From Rhodanobacter humi (lineage in GTDB: Bacteria; Pseudomonadota; Gammaproteobacteria; Xanthomonadales; Rhodanobacteraceae), in the NCBI RefSeq assembly GCF_041107455.1, contig NZ_JBGBPY010000001.1, positions 62,001-126,000 of the forward strand: a stretch of DNA of 64,000 nucleotides, given 5' to 3'. Below, piece by piece: positions 28,104 to 36,961 of this stretch. The position numbers and the translations under genes are program-made. The notes below the pieces were generated by a model. The model made no database searches and had not been told where the DNA came from. It saw only the letters and a list, made by a program, of their open reading frames with translations. How positions within the stretch are numbered: position 1 is the stretch's first letter; each line of letters starts with the position of its first letter.

Positions 28104-29927
28104 TCAACGGCCGTCGTCGCCGTTCGCCGCGGACTTGCCGTTGCCGAAGAAGCGTTCGCGCACCTTTTCCTCGTTGTGGTAGTGCGTGTAGGGCTTGAGC
28201 AGGTCGTAGCGGGTGACCATGCCCAGCAGCGTGCGGCGGTCCGGACCCACCACCGGGATGCGTTCCAGTTTCTCCACGGCGGCACGCACGGCCACGCTCT
28301 GGCAGCTTTCGTCGGGCAAGGCGACCACCGGCTCCCTGCCCACCACGTCGGCCAGCCTTGCGCTGCCCGAGGGATCCTCCTTCAGCCAGCGCTGCACGTC
28401 CTGCCGGTTCACCACGTTGAGCAGGCCGCCGTCGGCATCCACCACCGGGAACGCGCGGTATTGCTGGTCGGCGCCGAAATAGCGCTCGGCCAATTCGCGC
28501 ACGCTGAGCTCGCCGGGCACGGTGACCATCGCGGTGGTCATCACCTCGCGCACCGCCGTGTGTTCGAGCCGGTCCACCGTGTATTCGCGGAAAATGTCCA
28601 GGCCGCGCCGCGCGATCTTCTCGGTGAGGATCGAGCGCTTCATCAGGAACACGCTGACGCCGTACGCCGTGGTGCAGGACACCAGCAGCACCGGCAGCGC
28701 GCTGGCGTTGTGGGTGAGCTCCAGCGCGAACATGATCGAGGTGAACGGCAGGCGCATCACGCCCGCCAGCATCGCGCCCATGCTGAGCAGCGGCCACAGC
28801 AGCGGATCGGGGCCGGGAAACACCATCGCCTCCAGCCCACCCAGGCCCGCGCCCAGCGACAGCAGCGGCGCCAGCACGCCGCCGGAGGTGCCCGAGCCCA
28901 GGTAGATCACCCACATCAGCGACTTCACCAGCATGAACACCAGGATCGCCGTGCCCGCCAGCTGGCCGGTCAGCAACCGGTCGATCACGTCATAGCCCAC
29001 GCCCAGCGTCTGCGGGTCGATCACGCCGCCGACGCTCACCGCCACCGCGCCGATCAGCGGCCACCACATCCAGTGCACCGGCAACCGGTGGAACGCGTCC
29101 TCCACGCGATACACCAGCGCGGTGAGCAGCGTGGCCAGCAGGCCGGCGAGGAAGCCGCAGACCGCGGCCAGCCCGAACGTCGGCAGGCCCACCTCGAACG
29201 TCGTCGCGAGCGGGAACAGCGCGCCGGGGCCGAGCAGCCACATGCGCAGCGCGTCGGCCACGAAGCAGGCGATCGCCACCGGAATCGTGCTGCGCGGGCG
29301 CAGCTCGAACAGCAGCAGTTCCACCGCCAGCAGGGTCGCCGCGATCGGCGTGCCGAAGGTGGCCGCCATGCCCGCGCAGGCGCCGGCCACCAGCAGGGTG
29401 CGACGCTCCATCGAGGTGAGGTAGAACATCTGGCCGAACAGCGAGCCCATCGCGCCGCCGGTCATGATGATCGGCCCCTCGGCGCCGAACGGGCCGCCGG
29501 TGCCGATCGCGATCGCCGCCGACAGCGGCTTCAGGATCGCCACCTTCACCATCATCTTGCTCTTGCGGAACAGGATCGCCTCCAGCGCTTCGGGAATCCC
29601 GTGGCCGCGGATGCGGTCGCTGCCGTAACGCGCCATCAGCCCCACCAGCAGGCCGCCCACCAGCGGCGCCAGCACGATCGCCCAGACCGACGCATGCAGG
29701 CCCGGCGCGACGAACGCGAAGGAGAATTGCTGGCGGAACGCCAGGTTGGTGACCAGGCCGATCATCCGGTACAGCACGTACGCGACGAACGCCGCCATGA
29801 CGCCCACGAACACCGCCATCAGCGAAAGCTTGAGGATGCTGACGCTGGGCCGGAAATCGCTCTGGCTCAGCGTGTCCTGCTTCCAGCGTTCGTACTTGCA
29901 CAGCAGCCAGGTGGTGACGACGTTCAT
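28104..29927 (-). CDS. ClC-type chloride channel/antiporter with CBS pair
   Basis: The 607-residue inner-membrane protein has the ClC core. GTGGPFGAEGPIIMTGG carries the gating glutamate motif (GxEGP), followed by FGTPIAATLLAVELLLFELR and GSGTSGGVLAPLLSLGAGLG. Two CBS domains (about 470-585: VREVMTTAMVTVPGELSVREL; IPVVGPDRRTLLGMVTRYDLL) form a C-terminal regulatory module. It probably exchanges chloride for protons or conducts chloride, with a role in acid tolerance or pH balance (family knowledge). The ATG at 29927 has GGAGGT six bases upstream. It ends 3 bases from the convergent aguA stop. Confidence 0.9.
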   Translation of the reverse strand: MNVVTTWLLCKYERWKQDTLSQSDFRPSVSILKLSLMAVFVGVMAAFVAYVLYRMIGLVTNLAFRQQFSFAFVAPGLHASVWAIVLAPLVGGLLVGLMARYGSDRIRGHGIPEALEAILFRKSKMMVKVAILKPLSAAIAIGTGGPFGAEGPIIMTGGAMGSLFGQMFYLTSMERRTLLVAGACAGMAATFGTPIAATLLAVELLLFELRPRSTIPVAIACFVADALRMWLLGPGALFPLATTFEVGLPTFGLAAVCGFLAGLLATLLTALVYRVEDAFHRLPVHWMWWPLIGAVAVSVGGVIDPQTLGVGYDVIDRLLTGQLAGTAILVFMLVKSLMWVIYLGSGTSGGVLAPLLSLGAGLGGLEAMVFPGPDPLLWPLLSMGAMLAGVMRLPFTSIMFALELTHNASALPVLLVSCTTAYGVSVFLMKRSILTEKIARRGLDIFREYTVDRLEHTAVREVMTTAMVTVPGELSVRELAERYFGADQQYRAFPVVDADGGLLNVVNRQDVQRWLKEDPSGSARLADVVGREPVVALPDESCQSVAVRAAVEKLERIPVVGPDRRTLLGMVTRYDLLKPYTHYHNEEKVRERFFGNGKSAANGDDGR

Positions 29928-30116
29928 GCGACACCTCCACCACCGATGCCGCAGCATCGGATCGTGCGTCCGTCGGCATTGCCCATCGGCCATCTCCGTC
30001 AGGGAAGCATTGCTGCGCAAGCATCGCCGTGATCCAGAGTAGCGGAAGCGTGTCGCGACGGTCCCGATGGCCGCCCTTGTTACACTAGGCGAGCAAACCC
30101 TCACGCCGAATCGCCC

Positions 30117-31007
30117 ATGACCCGCAAGATCCTGAAAGCCGCCCTGTTGCAGGAAACCGACCGTGGCAGCCGCGACGCCAACCTCGACGCGATCGAGGCC
30201 GGCCTGCGCGAGGCCGCCAGGGCCGGCGCCGAACTGGTGCTGCTGCAGGAGCTGCACAACGGCCCGTATTTCTGCCAGCACGAATCGGTCGACCTGTTCG
30301 ACCTGGCCGAGAGCATTCCCGGCCCCAGTACCGCGCGCATCGGCAAGCTGGCAGAAGAACTCAAGCTGGTGGTGGTGGCCTCGCTGTTCGAGAAGCGCGC
30401 AGCCGGGCTGTACCACAACACCGCGGTGGTGTTCGACCGTTCCGCCGCGATCGCGGGCAAGTACCGCAAGATGCACATCCCCGACGATCCCGCGTTCTAC
30501 GAGAAGTTCTACTTCACGCCGGGCGACCTGGGTTTCGAGCCGATCGACACCTCGGTGGGTCGCCTCGGCGTGCTGGTGTGCTGGGACCAGTGGTATCCGG
30601 AAGCCGCCCGCCTGATGGCGCTGGCCGGCGCGGAACTGCTGCTCTACCCCACCGCGATCGGCTGGGACCCGAACGACGCGCAGGCCGAGAAGGATCGCCA
30701 GCGCGAGGCCTGGATCACCGTGCAGCGCGGGCACGCAGTGGCGAACGGCCTGCCGTTGCTGGCCTGCAACCGCACCGGCTTCGAGGCCGACCCCAGCGGC
30801 GCCGGTGCCGGCATCCGGTTCTGGGGCACCAGCTTCGTGGCCGGACCGCAGGGCGAGTTCCTCGCCCAGGCCGGCAGCGACGGGCGCGAGTTGCTGCTCG
30901 CCGAGATCGACATGCAGCGCAGCGAGCATGTGCGCCGCATCTGGCCGTTCCTGCGCGACCGCCGCATCGACGCCTATGGCGATCTGCTCAAGCGCTTTCG
31001 GGACTAG
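30117..31007 (+). CDS. aguB: N-carbamoylputrescine amidohydrolase
   Basis: The 296-residue nitrilase-superfamily enzyme converts N-carbamoylputrescine to putrescine, completing the arginine-decarboxylase/agmatine route with AguA. The catalytic triad is visible: E45 (LLQELHNGPYF), K118 (AGKYRKMHIPDD) and C155 (GVLVCWDQWYPE). The substrate-type signatures HNGPYFCQ and FYFTPGD are those of AguB. A TACACT at 30081-30086 may be a -10 box; its -35 is not clear. It is divergent from the clc gene. Confidence 0.95.
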   Translation: MTRKILKAALLQETDRGSRDANLDAIEAGLREAARAGAELVLLQELHNGPYFCQHESVDLFDLAESIPGPSTARIGKLAEELKLVVVASLFEKRAAGLYHNTAVVFDRSAAIAGKYRKMHIPDDPAFYEKFYFTPGDLGFEPIDTSVGRLGVLVCWDQWYPEAARLMALAGAELLLYPTAIGWDPNDAQAEKDRQREAWITVQRGHAVANGLPLLACNRTGFEADPSGAGAGIRFWGTSFVAGPQGEFLAQAGSDGRELLLAEIDMQRSEHVRRIWPFLRDRRIDAYGDLLKRFRD

Positions 31008-31020
31008 CGCGTTCGTCCTT

Positions 31021-31136
31021 GAACGCGAGAGTCAAACGGGCGGCCATCCTTGGCCGCACTTGGGTTTGCTTTTGCGATCATCCCTGATCGCGAAGATCAC
31101 ACGGGCGTCCATCCATGGCCGCACTCCTCACTTGCT
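31021..31136. repeat. Two tandem copies of the GGCCATCCATGGCC repeat
   Basis: Copy one (about 31021-31073) has GAGTCAAACGGGCGGCCATC then CTTGGCCGCACTT. Copy two (about 31073-31136) has GCGATCATCCCTGATCGCGA then AGATCACACGGG and TCCATCCATGGCCGCAC. Each holds a GATCA-type and a GGCCA-type small hairpin. They lie between aguB and the TraB-family gene. Further copies are at 33249-33303 and, inverted, at 19878-19908. Confidence 0.75.
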
Positions 31137-31192
31137 TCGCGAGGGGCGCGTCCCCATGCTTGGGGACTCCCCGCGACCGGCACGCCACACGC

Positions 31193-32419
31193 ATGAGTGA
31201 CACCGAATCCACCCTTCCCACCGTGCTGCAGGACCAGCCCATCGAGCACGTGACGCGCGACGGCGTGGAATACGTGGTGCTGGGCACCGCCCATGTCTCG
31301 CGCACCAGCATGGAAGCGGTCGAGGCGCTGCTGGAGCACGAGCACTTCGATGCGGTGGCGGTGGAGCTGTGCGAAAGCCGCGCGCAGGGCATGCGCGATC
31401 CCGACGCGTTCAAGCGCATGGACCTGTTCCAGGTGATCCGCCAGGGCAAGGCCGGCATGGTCGCGGCCAGCCTGGTGCTGTCCACGTTCCAGAAGCGCCT
31501 CGCCGAACAATCCGGTATCCAGCCCGGCGCCGAGATGAAGGCGGCGATGGACGGCGCCGAGGCGCGCGGCCTGCCGCTGTGGCTGGTCGACCGCGAGGTC
31601 GGCACCACGCTCAAGCGCGCCTGGCACAGCGTGGGTTTCTGGCAGCGCTTCGGCCTGCTCGGCGGCCTGCTCGCCAGCGTGTTCGAGCGCGAGGAGATCG
31701 AGGCCAGCGAGATCGAGAAGCTCAAGCAGGGCGACATGCTGGAAAGCGCGTTCAGCGAATTCGCCAGCGAATCGAAGCCGCTCTACCAGAGCCTGATCGG
31801 CGAACGCGACGCCTACATGGCCGCGCGCCTGCGCGAAGAGGCCGCGCGCACGGCCACCGGGACACCTCGCCGCGTACTGGTGGTGATCGGCGCGGGGCAC
31901 CTGAAGGGCCTGTGCCAGCTGCTGCGCGAACAGCACGGCGAACCGGCCGCGACTGCCGCCGAACTGGCACAGTCCCCGCCGAAGGCGCGCTGGCCGAAAT
32001 GGCTGGCCGCGGGCCTGGTGCTGGTGGTGTTCGCCGCGATCGCCTGGGCTTTCCATCGCAACGCGGCGCTGGGCACGCAGGCGCTCACCGCGTGGGTGCT
32101 GTTCACTGGCGGCTTCGCCGCGCTGGGCGCGCTGGCCGCCGGCGCGCATCCGCTCAGCATCCTCGCCGCGTTCATCGCCGCGCCGATCAAGCCGTTCCGC
32201 CCCGGCATTCCCGCCGGCGGCATCAGCGCGATGGCCGAGGCCTGGCTGCGTCGCCCGCGCGTGGCCGACTTCGACACGCTGCGCGACGACATCGTGCACT
32301 GGAGCGGCTGGTGGAAGAACCGCGTGGCGCGCACCCTGCTGAACTTCTTCCTGGTCAGCCTTGGCACCATCGTCGGCGAGTACAGCGCGGGCATCCATAT
32401 CTTCCGCAGTCTGGTCTGA
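31193..32419 (+). CDS. TraB/PrgY family membrane protein
   Basis: The 408-residue product matches the TraB family (bacterial TraB/PrgY, eukaryotic TRABD). The conserved blocks are YVVLGTAHVSRTSMEAV with the G-x-x-H motif, FDAVAVELCESR, and GAGHLKG; the C-terminal half holds several membrane segments (about residues 265-370). PrgY inactivates a pheromone in Enterococcus and the family has been proposed to be metal-dependent peptidases; a proteolytic role here is inference. The ATG at 31193 is chosen because the frame upstream runs through the repeat DNA. Confidence 0.82.
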   Translation: MSDTESTLPTVLQDQPIEHVTRDGVEYVVLGTAHVSRTSMEAVEALLEHEHFDAVAVELCESRAQGMRDPDAFKRMDLFQVIRQGKAGMVAASLVLSTFQKRLAEQSGIQPGAEMKAAMDGAEARGLPLWLVDREVGTTLKRAWHSVGFWQRFGLLGGLLASVFEREEIEASEIEKLKQGDMLESAFSEFASESKPLYQSLIGERDAYMAARLREEAARTATGTPRRVLVVIGAGHLKGLCQLLREQHGEPAATAAELAQSPPKARWPKWLAAGLVLVVFAAIAWAFHRNAALGTQALTAWVLFTGGFAALGALAAGAHPLSILAAFIAAPIKPFRPGIPAGGISAMAEAWLRRPRVADFDTLRDDIVHWSGWWKNRVARTLLNFFLVSLGTIVGEYSAGIHIFRSLV

Positions 32420-32542
32420 GCCTGGGGCGCTTGCTGCGGATCAATCGGCTGCGGCAGGTTGTCCGTGCCCTGAACTGCTGTCTATACTGCGGCGGTTGTT
32501 GCACTCATTCGCATCTGTCGCCGCACCTGGGGAACGATCTCG

Positions 32543-32872
32543 ATGATTCGATTGCAATTGCTTGGTCTGGCAGCCGTTGCCGCCTTGCTGGCCACCGCCA
32601 GCGCGCACGCCGAAGGCGACAAGGTGGCCGGGCGCACGCTGGTCTACACCTGCGCCGGCTGTCACGGCGTGCCGGGCTATTCCAACGCCTACCCGGACTA
32701 TCCCGTGCCGAAGATCGCCGGGCAGAACGAGCAGTACATCATCAGCGCGTTGAACGAGTACAAGAGCGGCGACCGCACGTATCCGACGATGGCGGCGCAG
32801 GCGCAAAGCCTGTCCGAGCAGAACATCAAGGACATCGCCGCCTACCTGTCCAGCCTCACGCCGATCAAGTAA
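32543..32872 (+). CDS. Periplasmic cytochrome c (c4/c5-like)
   Basis: The 109-residue protein has a signal peptide ending ASAHA and one haem-binding CAGCH motif, with a distal Met in YPTMAAQAQSL as likely sixth ligand. The spacing fits a class I monohaem cytochrome c related to one half of cytochrome c4. A GGGGAAC element precedes the ATG. The next gene, 13 bases on, encodes a close paralogue, so the pair looks like a split c4-type dihaem unit. It may carry electrons to a terminal oxidase or reductase (inference). Confidence 0.85.
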   Translation: MIRLQLLGLAAVAALLATASAHAEGDKVAGRTLVYTCAGCHGVPGYSNAYPDYPVPKIAGQNEQYIISALNEYKSGDRTYPTMAAQAQSLSEQNIKDIAAYLSSLTPIK

Positions 32873-32885
32873 CCAAGGACCCCGC

Positions 32886-33236
32886 ATGCAACGTGCACTA
32901 GCCCTGCTTTCGTGCGGCGCCGTCCTGGCGTTCGCCTCCGCCCCGCTGCTGGCCAGCGGCAACGCCGCGAACGGCAAGACCAAGGCCGCCGCCTGCTTCG
33001 CCTGCCACGGCGCCGACGGCAACGCGGTCGACCCGCAATACCCGCGCCTCGCCGGCCAGTACAACCAATATCTGCAGCAGGTGCTGCACGAGTACAAGGA
33101 CGGCGCGCGCAACAATCCGATCATGAAGGGCATGGTGGCCACGCTGTCCGACCAGGACATCGAGGACATCTCCGCCTACTTCTCCAGCCTGCCGACCAAG
33201 CTCGACACGCTGAAGGGACACGTGCAGGGCGATTGA
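32886..33236 (+). CDS. Periplasmic cytochrome c (c4/c5-like), second copy
   Basis: The 116-residue protein has a signal peptide ending LLASG and haem motif CFACH, followed by NAVDPQYPRLAGQYNQYLQQVLHEYKDGARNNPIMKGM, the c4-type core with the axial Met. It parallels the preceding cytochrome along its whole length (AGQNEQYIISALNEYKSGDRTYPTM), so the two arose by tandem duplication and are almost certainly co-transcribed. Confidence 0.88.
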   Translation: MQRALALLSCGAVLAFASAPLLASGNAANGKTKAAACFACHGADGNAVDPQYPRLAGQYNQYLQQVLHEYKDGARNNPIMKGMVATLSDQDIEDISAYFSSLPTKLDTLKGHVQGD

Positions 33237-33248
33237 TTTGCCTTGGCC

Positions 33249-33303
33249 TTGCGATCATCCCCGATCGCGAAAATCAAACGGGTGGCCATCCATGGCCGCA
33301 CTT
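33249..33303. repeat. Copy of the GGCCATCCATGGCC repeat
   Basis: GCGATCATCCCCGATCGCGA then AAATCAAACGGGTGGCCATC and CATGGCCGCACTTTC. It is the same unit as at 31073-31136 and is placed directly after a stop codon, before a terminator. Confidence 0.75.
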
Positions 33304-33310
33304 TCAAACA

Positions 33311-33334
33311 AAAGCCCGCCGTGAGGCGGGCTTT
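33311..33334. terminator. Bidirectional terminator between cytochrome c genes and nfuA
   Basis: AAAGCCCGCC (33311-33320), loop GTGA, GGCGGGCTTT (33325-33334). The plus strand continues CTCGTTT and the minus strand TTGTTTG, so it can terminate the converging transcripts from both sides. Confidence 0.85.
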
Positions 33335-33356
33335 CTCGTTTGGCGCATCGCTCATC

Positions 33357-33965
33357 TCAGCCCAGCGCCGACTTGCCTTCGTGCTTGCTGTAGTACGGCT
33401 GCTTGCCGCCGCTGTGGTCGGTGGCGTCGCGCACCGCGGTCACCTCGGGCACGCGTTCGCGCAAGGTTTTCTCCACGCCCTGCTTCAAGGTGACGTCCAC
33501 CATGCCGCAGCCGTGGCAGCCGCCGCCGAACTGCAGCTTCACCACGCCTTCGGCGTCGACTTCCAGCAGCGTGACGCGGCCGCCGTGCGAGGCCAGCCGC
33601 GGATTGATCTCCGACTCGATCACGTAGCGCACGCGCTCGATCACCCCGGCTTCCAGCCCCGGCACGTCGCCCTTGATCTTCGGCGCGCGGATGTTCAGCA
33701 GGCCGCCGGTGGCGTTCGGCTCGAAGTCGATGCTGGCGCCATCCAGCCACGACGCACTGTCGCCCTCGACATGGAAGTCGAAACCGGCGCACTCGATCGT
33801 CCACTCGTTGCCGAGCAGCTCGGCCGGCTCGCAGAACTCCAGCTCGCAGTTCGCCGCCGGCGTACCGGGCGCGGTCACGTGCAGGCGGATGCCCAGTCCC
33901 TCGCTGCCCTGCTGCGCCAGCAGGCGGAGGAAATGCTGCTGCGCGCGTTCGGAAATCTCGATCAT
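33357..33965 (-). CDS. nfuA: Fe-S biogenesis protein NfuA
   Basis: The 202-residue protein carries 4Fe-4S clusters to apo-enzymes. The N-terminal half is a degenerate A-type domain (MIEISERAQQHFLRLLAQQ) lacking its full cysteine set. The C-terminal Nfu domain holds the cluster-ligating CxxC at residues 150 and 153 (QFGGGCHGCGMVDVT). This fusion is characteristic of gammaproteobacterial NfuA. It stands alone between two oppositely oriented operons. Confidence 0.95.
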   Translation of the reverse strand: MIEISERAQQHFLRLLAQQGSEGLGIRLHVTAPGTPAANCELEFCEPAELLGNEWTIECAGFDFHVEGDSASWLDGASIDFEPNATGGLLNIRAPKIKGDVPGLEAGVIERVRYVIESEINPRLASHGGRVTLLEVDAEGVVKLQFGGGCHGCGMVDVTLKQGVEKTLRERVPEVTAVRDATDHSGGKQPYYSKHEGKSALG

Positions 33966-34120
33966 GCTTCACCTGTGGCGGATATTGCGACGGCGGCGCC
34001 AACACCATCCGCCGAATCAGCACCATTTTAGTACGGTTTCATGCCGGCCAGCAGGTTTTGACATTTGCGCGCGCAACTTCGACGCTGCGCGCCTTGTCTT
34101 TGCCTTCCGATGGAGCGCCC

Positions 34121-34462
34121 ATGAACATCCACGATTTCGCCAACCAGCATTGCCAGCCGCGCAAGGGCAAGGAGCACGCGCTGAGTGCGGACAAGATCAC
34201 CCAGCTGCTGCAGCTGCTGCCGGGCTGGGGGCTGAGCGCGGACGGCCGCGCCATCGTCAAGGACTTCCGCTTTCCGGATTTCCGCCACACGCTGGGTTTC
34301 ATCAACGCGGTGGGCTACATGGCGAACCACGAGGATCACCATCCCGACATCGAAGCCGGCTACGGGCATTGCCAGTTGCTGTGGTCCACCCACGACGTCG
34401 GCGGCCTCTCGCTCAACGACATCATCTGCGCGGCCAGGGTCGAGGCGCTGCTGGCGCGCTGA
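34121..34462 (+). CDS. phhB: Pterin-4a-carbinolamine dehydratase
   Basis: The 113-residue enzyme dehydrates 4a-hydroxytetrahydrobiopterin-type carbinolamines, recycling the cofactor of phenylalanine hydroxylase. The active-site histidine motif is NHEDHHPDIE, with FRFPDFRHTLGFINAVGYMAN before it and WSTHDVGGLSLND after it, all typical of the family. The ATG at 34121 has GGAG upstream. No phhA is in the window. Confidence 0.9.
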   Translation: MNIHDFANQHCQPRKGKEHALSADKITQLLQLLPGWGLSADGRAIVKDFRFPDFRHTLGFINAVGYMANHEDHHPDIEAGYGHCQLLWSTHDVGGLSLNDIICAARVEALLAR

Positions 34463-34488
34463 GCGTGCGGCGATCCCCTACGTCGACG

Positions 34489-35979
34489 ATGCGCCGCTGG
34501 CTGGCCGCCGCAGGCTTCGCGTTGCTGGTGGCGCTGCTGCTGTCCGGTCTGCGCGGACTGGCCGCGCGCATCACCGCGGGCCACCTGCAACACACGGCGG
34601 ATCGGCAACTGGCCCTGATCGAGCATGGCCAGCCGCTGTGGCAGTGGCGGCTGCGCCAGCCGCACGACCTCGTCGCCGGCCGCGCCTTCGGCGCCGCCGA
34701 CGTGCAGCGCGCCGGCGATGGCCTGCGCATCCGCAGTCGCGACGGCACGCCGTTCGAACTGGGCCTGCCGGTGAGCGGCATGCTCGATCCGGGTCACTGG
34801 CCGTTGCTGGCGCTGCACGGCGAAGCCGATGCGCCGTTCCGGCTGGGCGTGACATGGCGGCCACGGTTGGGGCAACCGGGTTGCCTCGGCTGGCAGGACG
34901 CACCGATCGCGGCTGGCCCGCTGCGCGTCGTGATCGATCTGCGCCAGTTGCACTGGCAGGCTGCCGACGGCAGCAGCTGCGCTGCGCCACAACGCATCGA
35001 GATGCTGCGGCTGCAGCTGGCGTTGCCCGCCGGCGCGTCGCTGCATCTGGACGAAGTGGCGCTGGGTCGCGAGGCTCCCCTGCCCGCACCCACACGGCCC
35101 TCGCTGCAGCTGTCGCCCGATCCCGCGGTGGCCTCGCGGCAACTCGCCGATCCCGCCTTGCCGGCCGCGCCCTGGATCGCCCTGCCGACCGGCGCCTCGG
35201 CCGAGACGCAACTGGCCCTGCGCCAGTTGGTCTGGTGGCAGCGGCCGGGCGCCCTGATTCTTCCGCATGGCGACACGCCGATGACCGCGGGCGAATCCGG
35301 CAACCGTGGCTGGCTGGCGTGGGTCGGCACCATCGGCTATCTGCTGGCGCTGGCCGGGCTGGCCTGGTGGTCGCCGCGCCTGCGTCGGCGCCGCTGGCTG
35401 GAACTCGCCGCCTGCCTGGCCGGGCCCTTGTGGCTGGTCATCGGCCTGCGGCTGGGCCTGCGCCTGTCGTTGCCCGGCTTGCTGTGCTTCGCCGGCGCCT
35501 TGTTGTTCGCGGCGCAGGCCGAGTGGCGGCAGCGCCCGGCCGACTGGCACTGGCTGGGCGATTGGCGCGCCTGGCTGATGCCGTTCGCCCTGCTGCCGCC
35601 GACCCTGCTGCTGATCGCCGGGTACGGCGGACACTGCACGGCACCCACGCCAGGCCATGTGCTGACCTACCTGCTGTGGGCGATCCTGCAGCAATGGCTG
35701 ATGCTGGCCGTGGTGCTGCGCCGCCTCGAAGGAGGCCGACTGCACCCGGCCTTTGCCGTGCTGCTCGCCGCCCTCGTGTTCGCCCTGATGCACACGCCGA
35801 ACGGCATTCTGATGCAGCTCTGCCTGCTGGCCGAGCTGTGGTGGGCGTGGTGCTTCCGACGCGCGCGCGCGCTGCTGCCGGTCGCTGCGGCGCATGCGGT
35901 CTGCGCCCTGCTGGTGGAAGCCGGTCTGGTGGGCGGCCTGCTGCGTTCGCTGGAGGTCAGCGCCCGTTTCTTTCTTTAG
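34489..35979 (+). CDS. CPBP-type multipass membrane protein with degenerate protease motif
   Basis: The 496-residue product has an N-terminal anchor, a periplasmic region (about 30-265), then about eight membrane helices forming a CPBP/Abi (CAAX-protease-like) domain. Motif 2 is present (VFALMHTPN) and motif 3 has its His (VAAAHAVCAL). The first motif, normally EExxxR in this helix, reads QQWLMLAVVLRR: both glutamates are glutamine or absent. The protein may thus be a non-catalytic relative. ATG 34489 is taken; GTG 34465 is an alternative. Its last 23 bases overlap the end of the convergent rluC. Confidence 0.62.
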   Translation: MRRWLAAAGFALLVALLLSGLRGLAARITAGHLQHTADRQLALIEHGQPLWQWRLRQPHDLVAGRAFGAADVQRAGDGLRIRSRDGTPFELGLPVSGMLDPGHWPLLALHGEADAPFRLGVTWRPRLGQPGCLGWQDAPIAAGPLRVVIDLRQLHWQAADGSSCAAPQRIEMLRLQLALPAGASLHLDEVALGREAPLPAPTRPSLQLSPDPAVASRQLADPALPAAPWIALPTGASAETQLALRQLVWWQRPGALILPHGDTPMTAGESGNRGWLAWVGTIGYLLALAGLAWWSPRLRRRRWLELAACLAGPLWLVIGLRLGLRLSLPGLLCFAGALLFAAQAEWRQRPADWHWLGDWRAWLMPFALLPPTLLLIAGYGGHCTAPTPGHVLTYLLWAILQQWLMLAVVLRRLEGGRLHPAFAVLLAALVFALMHTPNGILMQLCLLAELWWAWCFRRARALLPVAAAHAVCALLVEAGLVGGLLRSLEVSARFFL

Positions 35980-36961
35980 CCGCGGCCTGGATGTACGGCA
36001 GATGTTTGCCCTTCACCGCCAGCACGTCGAGGAAGGTCTTGAGGTCATCCGGCAGCGGCGCGGAAAAGCTGTACAGGCGCCCGTCCAGTTCGAAACTGAG
36101 ATGCGCAGCGTGCAGGAACAGCCGCTGCAACCCCATTTCGCGGAAACGCTTGTTCATCTCGCGGTCGCCGTACTTCGGATCGCCCGCCAGCGGATGGCCG
36201 ACATGGGCGGCATGCACGCGGATCTGGTGGGTGCGGCCGGTGCCCAGCGTGGCCTGCATCAGGCGGGCGCCGGGGTATTGCTCCATCTCGCGGAAGAAGG
36301 TCAATGCCGGCTTGCCGTCCTCGCTGACCCGCACCATCCGCTCGCCGCCCTGCAGGACGGATTTGCGCAGCGGCGCGTTGACGTCGAACTTCGCCTTGGA
36401 CGGATGGCCGACCATCAGGCACAGGTACTGCTTGGTGACCTCGCCGGCACGGATCGCCGCCTGCAGGCCAACCAGTCCCGCGCGCGACTTGGCCAGTACC
36501 AGCACGCCGCTGGTATCGCGATCCAGGCGATGCACCAGTTCCAGCGACTCATGCGGGCGCGCCGCGCGCAGCAGCTCGATCGCCCCGTGGCTCACCCCGC
36601 TGCCGCCGTGACTGGCGATACCCGAGGGCTTGTCGATCACCAGGAAGTGCTTGTCCTCGAAGATCACCGTCTCGGCAACCGACGAGACCAATGCATCCGG
36701 CGCCTCCCGTCCCTCCGGGCGTTCAGCCACCCGGATCGGCGGAATTCGCAGCATGTCGCCGTCACTTAAGCGCGTATCCGGCTTGGCCCGTTTGCCGTTC
36801 ACGCGCACTTGGCCGGTGCGCAAAAGGCGGTAGATCATGCTTTTCGGCACGCCCTTGAGCAGGGTCGCCAGCGCGTTGTCGATCCGCTGGCCGTCCCGCT
36901 CGGGGCCGATCGCGACTTGACGCACACCGTGAGGTACGTCGCGGGAAGTTGCCGTCTGCAT
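35957..36961 (-). CDS. rluC: 23S rRNA pseudouridine synthase RluC
   Basis: The 334-residue enzyme isomerises uridines at 23S rRNA positions 955, 2504 and 2580 in E. coli. It has an N-terminal S4 RNA-binding domain (about 25-85, RIDNALATLLKGVPKSMIYRLLRTGQVRVNGKR) and the catalytic RluA-type domain with LVHRLDRDTSGVLVLAKS (catalytic Asp in HRLD), followed by GRTHQIRVHAAHVGHPLAGDPKYGD. The ATG at 36961 overlaps the proposed rne promoter. Divergent rluC-rne arrangement is the same as in E. coli. Confidence 0.92.
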   Translation of the reverse strand: MQTATSRDVPHGVRQVAIGPERDGQRIDNALATLLKGVPKSMIYRLLRTGQVRVNGKRAKPDTRLSDGDMLRIPPIRVAERPEGREAPDALVSSVAETVIFEDKHFLVIDKPSGIASHGGSGVSHGAIELLRAARPHESLELVHRLDRDTSGVLVLAKSRAGLVGLQAAIRAGEVTKQYLCLMVGHPSKAKFDVNAPLRKSVLQGGERMVRVSEDGKPALTFFREMEQYPGARLMQATLGTGRTHQIRVHAAHVGHPLAGDPKYGDREMNKRFREMGLQRLFLHAAHLSFELDGRLYSFSAPLPDDLKTFLDVLAVKGKHLPYIQAAAKERNGR

